A DNA stretch of 64,000 nucleotides. Source: Undaria pinnatifida. Lineage: Eukaryota > Sar > Phaeophyceae > Laminariales > Alariaceae. The DNA lies in NCBI GenBank assembly GCA_012845835.1, contig JABAKD010000002.1, positions 23,478,518 to 23,542,517 on the forward strand. Reading direction: 5' to 3'. The notes under the pieces are model-generated. The model was not told the DNA's origin. It did no database searches and was given only the letters and a program-made list of their open reading frames with translations. Positions 1 to 10,600 of this stretch are shown here, piece after piece. Positions within the stretch are counted from its first letter, which is position 1. Each line of letters starts with the position of its first letter. A program made the position numbers and the translations under genes.

Positions 1-545
1 TGTTCAAGAGCACCAACTCATCTATTTCCCTCTCTGCCACCCCACCCCCCCAGTGATTGGTTCCATTTCGAGTCATCCCACACAGGGTAGGACGGTAGAG
101 CTGCCCTTTTTGGGGGGGGTTAAATGTTTTTTCTGACTGGTTGGGCTCCACAAGCATGGGATTATCGGTCAGAATGATAATTTGAAGATTATACTTGGTT
201 TAGGACTAGCACAAAGAAATGTTGGTCTTCGACGTCGTGTTTCGGGTGTGTGAGATATTGACCTCTCCTCATGTCAGAAGCTCAGAAAACTCTTAGAAAA
301 TTCTGCTGCATCCCTAGAGTGGGATGACTCCGTGTTTGGTTCCCTTTCATAAGAACCAATTTTTTCGGAGAACTGACCCTGAACAGACTGCTTTTTTCAA
401 GGTCGCCACCTCGCCGTTTTTTTTGTTGCGTGTTTCAGGCCTGTATAAAGCCCAAGCTTCAGGATAAATGATCGATCCTGAACACATGTTTTCAAGAACA
501 ACACCTCATCTCTTTTCCTTCTCTACCCCACCCCCCCCTTTTCAG
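1..545. other. Intron or upstream part of IFT172; duplicated pyrimidine-rich acceptor-like segment
   Basis: No coding exon recognised. Positions 5-53 (CAAGAGCACCAACTCATCT..., C-tract, AG) and 491-540 (CAAGAACAACACCTCATCT..., C-tract) are diverged copies of one segment. The second copy forms the polypyrimidine tract of the acceptor before exon 546. The first therefore resembles a duplicated acceptor about 490 bp upstream. A G-tract lies near 110-120. Confidence 0.5.
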
Positions 546-3500
546 GGGAGAGTGGAATCGCCTCTGGGAGTCAGCGGCGAAGCAAGGCTCCGGCGCGGAA
601 ACCTTGTCCAAGTACGCTAGCCTAAGGGCGAGGTCGGTGCTCGACGACGACGCCAATTGGGAGCGACCCATGTCCAACGATAGCAACAGGTGTGTCAATA
701 ATTCACAAATGGCAGGTTTCCCCTTTCGATGGGTTCGCCTGTTTTTTTGTCTGCTTTCTGGGGAAAATGTGCGTGAGTGAACGATAGCAACAGGTTTGCC
801 CACACAGTTCCTAGATACAGCAGCATAGGTTCCTTTATGGTGCCGGTTGAGTAGTGCCGTTTTTACCCGCTAATTGTATACGTACGCAGCGCCTGTTTGT
901 TTTTTGTTCTTTGTTTTGTTTTGTTTGCTCATCCCATTTTATTATTCTCGCACTTTTTTTCCTTTCTTTCTCCGTCCCTAGACGTAAGCCAGATCCAGCG
1001 TCACTATAATCAGGCTCTTCTCCCCCCTCCCCAATACCTGCGGAGTGGCTTGGCACAGATGAGAACAACCAGTACCACTGTAGTGGCAGCATGTGTAGCA
1101 GTGCCGGTTCCAGTTATAGTGCCAGTGTTTCCCTCTATATTGCACATACATGCACTGTAGAGGCGACCGGCACTACAGAGGGACCACTGCTGTACCAGGT
1201 ATTAACAGTAGGTTTCCTTCGGTTGTAGGATTCCCTTGGTTTTCTTCTACATACACTCTGATAATTTTTTACGACATGAACGATAGCAACAGGTTCGCCC
1301 AACTATTTCATGAATACAGCATTGGAGTACCCTGTAGCGCCGGTATGGGTCAGCCTGCAAAAATCCCGGCATTAACCGGATACCGGCACTATTGGGTATA
1401 GCACCGACACCGGTACTAGCAAGTGGGTTCCGGTCGTGCCCGGCGATTTCACCGGCACTACACCGGCAATAGGCACTATTCAACCGGGACAGGCAGTAGG
1501 GAGACCACCACCGCAGTAGGTTTCCTTTTTTGTAGCAGTAGGTTTCCTTTTTTGCAGGTTTCCCCTAACCGCACATCCCGCTGTTCTGCCCCCGCCGCTG
1601 CCCCTGTCCTTTAGCCCTAATCCTAACCCTAACCCCTGCCCTTTGCCCCCCACCAGACATGAGCTTGATGATGCGGTCCTTGCACTGGAAGAGAAGGGCG
1701 CACCACCAGTAAGCTCTGGACCTGGCAGATCGTCGGCGTCGTCGGCCGCAGGACCAACCGGAAACGGTGCAACCGCTATTATGTACGAGAGGCTGGTGAA
1801 GGCTGTGTTGGGCAGGGATCGGGAGGCGTCGGCGCGAGCTGGGGCGCAGGAGACGGTGGAGCGACTGCTTCGCGTTCTGCACACCCAGTCGGATATGTTG
1901 AAGGTGCTTTAAAGGCGTTGTAAGCGACAACGGATGGGACTTTCTTTTTCAATGGGTCCATAGGGATTGGGTTAAACGAAAGATTCTCCGAAAATTAAGA
2001 TAATGTTCCCATTGGCATAGACTATATCCAATATATATAGTCTATGCCTTGGCAGGAAACGAAAATCATATTATGGCAGTTTGGTCACACACTTTCCTGT
2101 TTGTTGTCGTTGATAACGATTCTCAGTGTTGCACGTTGACGTTTGGCCATACGTCCAGCTATTTTACGTGTCGTTACTGACGGTTCTCAATGTAGCGCCG
2201 TGGTAAACAGCAGCACACCCAGGAGAAAGTGGACAACAACACGTATTGTTTTCTGACCACGCTGACTTCTGTCTGTTGATGAAGAGTGAAACAATACATC
2301 GCAGTGTCCCGTCGAAGCTAGCATATAGTCATAACGTCAAGGAACATTTTGATAGGTGGCCGGTCCCGCATGCCTCCACCTACCCCTCCTCTGCATACAG
2401 TGAGGGGGTCCAATGTTGCCGATATGTGCCAGCCCAGTATACCGGCACTGTTCAGGGCTTTGGCACTATTGGCAATAGGAGTCGTTACAAAGAGTTCCTG
2501 TTGTGCGAAGCTATTTCACCGGCACTACAGAGGAGCAGTGGCACTATGCAACCAGCGTTATTGGGAGACCCCACTGCTTTGTATCATCTTCTTGTTCACG
2601 GCACTTTCTTTATTTGGGATATTTTCCTTTTTTTTTCTTTAAATGAATGCCATCGGACACATGTGCAGCGTGAATGATATTCAAACATGGATCACTCACA
2701 AAATTTCCCATGACAGAAAGCTGTAGAAAATCAAGTAGAAGACAGACAGTAGAAAAATGACACCTATACCTATCACACTTCGGATAGATTACCGATCCGC
2801 ACCCGATGATCTAGATATTTCACTTGGGCAAGATCTGTATGGTCATAACTCATGTTACCCGAGTGGGAGCCGTACGACACCATACACACACAAAAAAAAC
2901 ACTACCGCTTTGAGATCGAAGCTTTCGTCGAACCATTTTGTGCAAAGCTGTGTGTTGTACTCCGATCGCGCGTGTTACGATATGCATGATCTACTATAGC
3001 TAGTGTTTCTGGGGTTGGATCTGTGCACTCTCTTATGTACAGATCCCGCACAACATATGATACTATGACGACAGATACAGGGTCTGTTGTATAGATAGAT
3101 TATCCAGATTATTTAGATCGTGATCTGTCCAAGGATGATCTAGATTATCTAGATCTTGAATTTTCCGAGGATGGTCTACTGTAAATCGTGGTAGAAGGTC
3201 GTAGATGGTATCCTCAGAAACTATTGCATTCTTCATGGTACAGTACCGGGGAGTCGCCGCTTTCGTCCCAGACTCGTTGGAGCAGTAGAATAGGTGTAAA
3301 AGACGTGCTGTTGCTGTGGTGCCTGCCTGTGCTGCTGCTGTTTGGGTCAACTGGAAGCGCGGGCTTCGTGTTGGTGTGTAGTGTGTTGCTTCCCCCCATA
3401 TCCTTTCCGGCTTTGTTCGAGGGTGATCTGTATCTTGATCTGTCCGAGGATTATCTAGATCGTGATCTGTCCGAGGATGATCTAGATGATGTAGATCGTC

Positions 3501-4598
3501 ATCTACCGATGCACGAACGCTAGCTCCCTTCTATACGCACTCCCGGCTTAGCATCGACCTAATCCACCTGCTGCCCTTTGTCCCATCCACCCTTCGTCCT
3601 CATTTTTTCACGCCCGATTGTTACACGCGGCAGGCGTCGAATAAAACGCCTCCCGCAGGGTTTGAAAACCTGTTAATGGCGACGCACTATACGTGTTTGA
3701 TGGAGCGTTGCCGGGAGCAGGGGGGCAAGGACTGCATCGAGCTGGCGTGTAAAGCGTCCATCACTCTGTTGCGGTACAGCGATATTATCCCTGCCGACAA
3801 GTGCTTCTACCAGGCGAGTCACCGCGTATGGTAGCAGTTGGGATGAAGTAGGGACTTTTATCTTCCGTAAAAGAATGATTGTTAATATAGCGGAAAGTGC
3901 GAGAGCGTGAGCCTAGCGAAATTCGATGAAAATCGACGAGCGAGCATGAAAAGATGAAGCGTGGGAATGCTGAACCCTACCTATGCGCGATAAAAATAAA
4001 AGCACGTACTGGGGGGGAGAAGGGTAGACGCCTCTTACCGCGGCATGACCTTCCCCAGAAGGTTGCTGAGGGTAAAACCTTCACGAGTTAAGCTGGAAAG
4101 TGAAATGTGATGATCGAAAAAAAAAAAAAAGTAATGTCCAGGCTAAGGTTGGGTTCCTTTGGATGTTAGCACCAGGTTGGTTGGCTGTTCGGTTGATTGG
4201 TGGATTGAGTGATTAGGGTGTTTGCGGGATACCAACTTGTCTAGAGAAACACATAAAAATAGCACTTTAAACCGACGAGCGTCACAACCAACCCACGTAA
4301 AAATTAGGTTAGAAGCACCATTTTTGCCCGTTTGGGCTATTTTTTCGTGGATTGGGTTGTCGTTGGGTTATGACGTGATGTTCTTCGGAATAGTATTGTG
4401 ATATGTTTTCCTACCCAACCAAATTTGGAATCTCGCAAACCGCAAACAGCCTATTGGTTTTTTAATTGGTTGATCGGTTGACAGGTTAATCGGTTGATTG
4501 GTTGATTGATTGAGTTGATTCATTGATTTATTGGTTGGTTGATAGGTTGATAGGTTGATTGGTTGATTGATTCAATTGAGTGATTGATTGATCGATTA

Positions 4599-4632
<34 letters not shown>

Positions 4633-7600
4633 CGATTGATCGATTGATTAATTAATTGATTGATTGATTGATGGACTGATTGATAACATAAGGTGTTGCG
4701 TCGTCGGGCGTAGGACCAACCGTCTAGAGCATGCGATCTGCAATCCTGGGAACTGCGTTACCCGGTACGTAAATACAAATCCGCCACACGCAAGTTCTAC
4801 AAAGTGCTGCCAACCTTTACGAAGATGTGGCTAAATAACACGGTAAGCAGGGCTCCGAGCAAAAGTCGGCAGTCACCGTTACGGTTAACGAAATATGTTA
4901 AAATCCAACTGTGTAACGCAATCAGTACCAGGTTAGTCGGCCACAGGAACGCAACACAGGGTGCAGTAGGGCAGCCGGTTTTAAATAGCGTCCATACTAC
5001 GAGAAAACGGACTCAAGAGCGATCAAATTGGTTTGTCACGCCTAGTGAATCCTATCCTAACACCTTTACGATGCATCCAATCTGAGATAAGAGCGGTTGC
5101 ACTTGCCTGTCCCAAGAGGCGCCTAAATCGGGTACCCAACTGTATTTGTATATATACAAGGGCTTCGCTCGCGGGCGGCTGGGCGCCGCCCGCTACGCTT
5201 GCGGAAGGAGGAATAGACATTCAGTAGGAAAAGAAGCACAAATGGCGCAACTGGCGACTTGAAAATGCCAAGAGGTCCATATATAGTACAACGGTACAGA
5301 ATAGAGACGATTATGATTATGAGTTTGTTATTATCATCAATTCGCCCAGTCCATGATGGGCACGTCGGAGGACTTGCTTGGCATATCCTTCCACCTCTCA
5401 GGTAGCACCTAGGTCCTGTACACTTCTTAATAGCTCTCTCTAAGTCGATCATCAATAATAAATTATCGCAGTGCATAAACACCAGGCACGCGCTTGTCAA
5501 GGATAGAGACAGGAAAACTACAACTTATTAAGATGTAAAGGAGCGCAGTGCCAGAAAAAACATGCTGGAAGCAGGAACTTGAACGCACACACCGCAAACA
5601 TGTGAAGTACATTTGTATTCCTGAAAGACGAAGAGCACGCATTTAGGCATAGTTATAAAAAAACGATGCTGGTATAATAAACCACAACTTAACGTTCTAT
5701 AAAGAACGTGCTGTCATCATTGCTTCCGAAGGAGCATGCAGGCTTGCTTGGACTCTTCCTCCTCAGCGGGGGTACCCAGCACCTTGCACTCTTGTTTTTT
5801 GTCGATGGTCTTGTGGATCTGTCCACAAACGTTGAAGCATGGCGGGAGAACGTCGATAAGTATGTGTAAAAAAGTATTCGTACTTCTCTCCAGCAGACGT
5901 CGTAACCATCCAAATTATTGGAGCTCCTTTCGTTGTTAGTAATTGTTGTGGTATTGTTGTACTTGCTCTTGGTACTTGGAAAAGGAACCGCACTTCATAG
6001 ACTATATCCGCACGCCATCCCCTAGTCTTGAGCAAGAGACATGGATGTCTCGACTCGTGACACACAGGACGCAAGATAAGAGTAGAACGTACCTCGATGT
6101 CGAACGCCCTCGTGGCAACGTGGGAATGGAATGCGGGATGTATATCGAGCAAGTGGTCGCCTGCCTTCTTCAGGAGGTCACCGACCTTGATGTCGCCGGT
6201 GCACTTCGTGTTTATGTCCTCGCCGACTTGGCGGCCCTCGGCGGCTGCTTCGCAGGGCTTCTGCAAACGACAACAACGGATGGGAATACCTTGCGTTCAG
6301 TGAATGTTCAAAATAGTGAGGCCACGTAGCTGTCGTCGATTTCCAAAGTTTGAAAGGAAGTCGTACAATTTAACACTGTTGTTGTAATGAAAGCGGTCGT
6401 TTATGGGCAAAGCCCTGCCTGGTACCACAACGTTGCTAACACCTATGAAACCACCACTGGGACAGGAACGAACGGGATTCACAGTCGCAACTGGTAAGCG
6501 TAAGCCCCGGTATACTGCTATATAAGGCCTACCGGCGGAATACCGACAACGAAGGGTAAGAGACAGTACCTGCTGTATATATTGTTCGGTACTACTCTAT
6601 TACTGCTGCTATCAACACTATTACGACCGGCGTGTACTGCGATTCCTGAAGAGGTTGCGCACCCTACTTGTACTCGTTAATACAAAGAGTTTATGTGGTT
6701 GTATGAAAAATGAGTAACAGTAGTAGTACACCGCGTCACTACATGAACAACTCGCTAACCCCAATCACGGGACTGCTCTCCAGCATCACCCAGGTTAACT
6801 TCAGCTTCTGTTTACTGCTATATATCAACCTCCAGTGTGTACTGCGACTTGTGCTGAGGTATCATGCTGCTGTTATTTATCACTGCATGGACCATTTTTA
6901 CAACCCTGGCTGACCCCCGTGATGAGACTTGCCCGTTTTCATTGCGTCTTACATGTATAGATACCACGTAGTCGTAGTCGTACATCCAAAACGTGTGTTT
7001 ATATCACAGCACAAAGCGTCACTGCATGGACCACTCGTTCAACCCCCGCTTACCCCGATGACGGGACTGCCCCGTACTCGTAGTCGTACATACATGAAGT
7101 GTGTTTGGCTGTACGTATGAAAAAGAAATCGCATCACACAGCGTCACTGCATAGGTCTACTCACTCGTAGACCTGAGTACTTGTACGATTCCCGCTTACA
7201 CCGCGATGACGGGACTGCCCCGTACACGTACGTACTCGTACATGCAAAAGTGTGTTTGTACGCATGAAAAAGAAATCACAGCACAACAACAGAAATGTAA
7301 CTCACGTTTCGTCAAGCTCTCAGCTCCTTCGTTAGGGACGCCGATCGAAGGTGAATCACAGGTGTCCGCGTCACACCAGTCACACACACGAGGGTTGTCG
7401 CCGCTTCCCCAGTGCTTCTTGTTAAGGTTATGAAAAGCTTGGCACGTGGAAGGCTCGTCACTCCTGCAGGTGTTGCAGACAGCGTACTGGGAACAGTTAC
7501 TCCTGTTTTTCCTATTTCGTGCGATGAGGAAGCCGTCACAACCCTTGCTCGGGCACGGCCAATCAGGATTGCCAGAAGAAGCTGAGTCCCGTTCTTGCCC

Positions 7601-10600
7601 GACCAGCTTCCACACGCCTGATCCTGAACCTCCACCACCCCCACTACTGTTGGCGGAGCCTCCTCCCGCACTAGCCTTGGTCCGCTTCGCAAATTTCAAC
7701 TTCAAATTGTTTTTGTCGATCCGGCAAATTTCAAATTCAAATTGTTTGCAGCCGTCAACGGCAATTCCCTCCCAACAGCCAGCAATCGGCCAACTTCGAA
7801 AGTAAAAGTACAAAAAAGAAGTTGCTGAAAAAGCAAAATAAAAATATCAGAGAGCAAGCAGTAAAGATCAGAGAATGAGAGCTAAGTAAGAATGAGACTA
7901 GGGAAAGCAAGGAAGGCAAGGAACTTCGGGACGGTTCTTTTCCCCAGCAACTAATTTTCTTTTCGGCAATTACGGGCTGAGAAGGGCTGAGAGGGGGGAG
8001 GATATGCCGAGCGAGACGTCCGAAGGGGGCGAGGTCTAGGTATATAGTTGTATGTATATAACCTATGTGGATACTATTACCGCGTTTTTATCGCTGCTGG
8101 TCCCGACGCACCAAAACCGCAGGCGGGGTCTTTGTGCAAAAAGCTGGGCAACGAAAACCTGGCGTTTGTTCTCCTGAACCGTTACGTGGACCTGACGGAG
8201 GCCATCGACGAGGGAAACGCCTCGTTACTAGACAACTCCGACTTCGCGGAGGCAACAAACGTCCCCCTCGTCGACGACAGCAATCTTCCTACCAAGCAGG
8301 TGTGCACACGTCGAGCTTTGCTGATTATATGTTGAAATTTACTCACCGATCTATGGCAAGATAGTTACAAATCCAACAGGTATACTACTGCCGCGTGCAG
8401 AGCGCAGACGGTAACTTACCCTATACGGTAACTGTCCCGTGCATGAGAGAGGGCGGACAGGGCAACATAAGGTACGGTATTGGTACGGGGACACCTCGTA
8501 ATCTGCTTACAGGTTTGCCTATTGAGCAGGTCCTCGTTGCACTCGCTCGTGTATGGGGAAGGAATAGAAGAAGAGCGGCTTGGCTTTGTTCCAGTCAGAT
8601 TACGATGAAGCCTGGCAAAGGACAGCTGATAAAAGTCCACCTGTTCCCGCCTCAATGCGTTTTTTTTTTATATGCCGCACATACTTTGTCCCTTAACAGC
8701 GGGGGTGGTGGTACTCGAACGCCAAGAGAAAACATAGATCCAAAACACGGACACATTTTTCTGAATTCGCCCCAGTGATCTACAGTCGTCCGGGTATTTT
8801 TGTTTTTCATTCTCAACCCTTGGGGGGTGTGGAACCGTGCGATGACACGGTGTTACCCCTCGCTTTTTCCGGGCCACGTTTCGCCCGAATCAGCACATCC
8901 CGGTGGAATCCGACCGAGAGGACGTGAGGGATTGGGTGCTGTCGGTGTGCATGGACGCCAAGATTGACCAGGCCTTGCCGCCCGAAAAGGAAGCCGCCGG
9001 CACCTTATATCAGGTATTTGTTCACGAGCCTTAACCCCTTTACAACTGGAAACCCGTTTTGGGGACAACATTACTTGGATTTAGTATAGGGAGGGGTTCG
9101 GGGGCTCTAAAGGGGTTAAACCCTTACTGCTCCAGCAGTGTACTATGCCCACTTTAAGACCACCCCGTGACAAGCCAATTTTGGATGGTCTTATGTTTAA
9201 CTATGGTCTTATCTCCAAATAAATATGGTCTTGTATTTTCTACTGCAAAATATGGTCCTATACTAATTCCAAGTGCGTTTTTTTCGTGACAACAAGCCGA
9301 TTTATTGCCTGATCTTATCTCCCGAACAGTCTTAGAACCGAATGGTCTCAAACCGGGTGGCCTCAAACCGGACAGTCTTAAAACGGGCACACTACTACTG
9401 TACAGTACAGGCCCGCGAATAAGAAAACGCCTCGTCAGACATGAAGCCTCACTTTTGGGCGGACGCCAAGAAAATCGGGATAAGAAATCGTGTTAAGCGG
9501 CGAGAGCTACACTAAATCCCACTAGGCATATAATAGCCCCATGCTCAAGGTCGTTCAAGAGTGGCGTCACAATAAGAATCTGAGGCTCATGAGAAATACG
9601 AGTTTCTTGTTGGCGGACCTATACTGTACCGCTGAAATTTTCCGCCTATAGTAAGTCTAAGTAGTTTTTTCCCCCAAAAGCATGGGTGCATGACTTGGAA
9701 AAATATTAGTGGGATATCCAAAGGGGAGGGGGAGCATTACGCAACTCAAGGCTTGCCTTGTCGTATAGGGGCTGTCGCACGGGGCGCCATGCCATTCAAG
9801 TCAGTTTTTTAGTGAAAAACATGCGGCGTCCAAGACAATATGTACATAACTGGTCCGAACGAGGAGCAATTCCAAAGTCTCCCACTTTCCGGAAAGCACC
9901 CGCTTCCCCCCCCCCAACAAGTGCCCTTACTTGCTGCATTGATGAACGAGTGCCGTACGTGCCTCTGCGCGCCCCAATTCGTCATACATTAATAACGCGT
10001 TTCTGCCTCATCGCAGTGCAGTGGGCACGACTCTGCACTCACCACAACTCTTGATAAATGTCCTATTGATAAGCACCCGCCCCGCCCCCAATAAAAGTCC
10101 TAAGCAACCCCCTCCCCACCGCCCTGATAAAGACCCGAAGCATCATAGTCCCACCCTCCGCGATACAGGCCCTATGAGCACCCGCTCCCCTCCATAAAGG
10201 CCGTCAGCACCCGCCCCTTCCTCCTTCAGGACCTCACTCTGCCCGTTTCCCGTTTGCTATTCACGCACCCGTGCAGGGACTGTATGCCTCGGAGCTACCG
10301 AGTTGTGTGGTGACCGGGCTGCCAGTGCACAAGCGAGATATGATCCAGGTGACTGCAAGGGGCCCGGGGAATTCGCGTTTCGAATGACATATAATTACTG
10401 CACGCGTTCTTTTTTTGTGTTCTTGCGTTGTTGTCACTGTGATGCGTCGTCGCTTCTGCGCATTTTCTTTGGAACTCTCTGGATGTCGTACGTTTTGGGT
10501 GTCATTACAAAACGTCAGTTCACCGCGTATTTTCGAGGATCTTTATCCGCCAGACAGACGGACAGCTTCGAGGTTTAGGCCATAGGCTACCCCACTAAAC

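Noticed and set aside
690-1656. A missing IFT172 exon between the first two visible exons
   Set aside because: Re-alignment of GEWNRLWESAAKQG with the family's GQWDKCIETASRQN block shows the two exons are already adjacent in the protein, and the phase fits.
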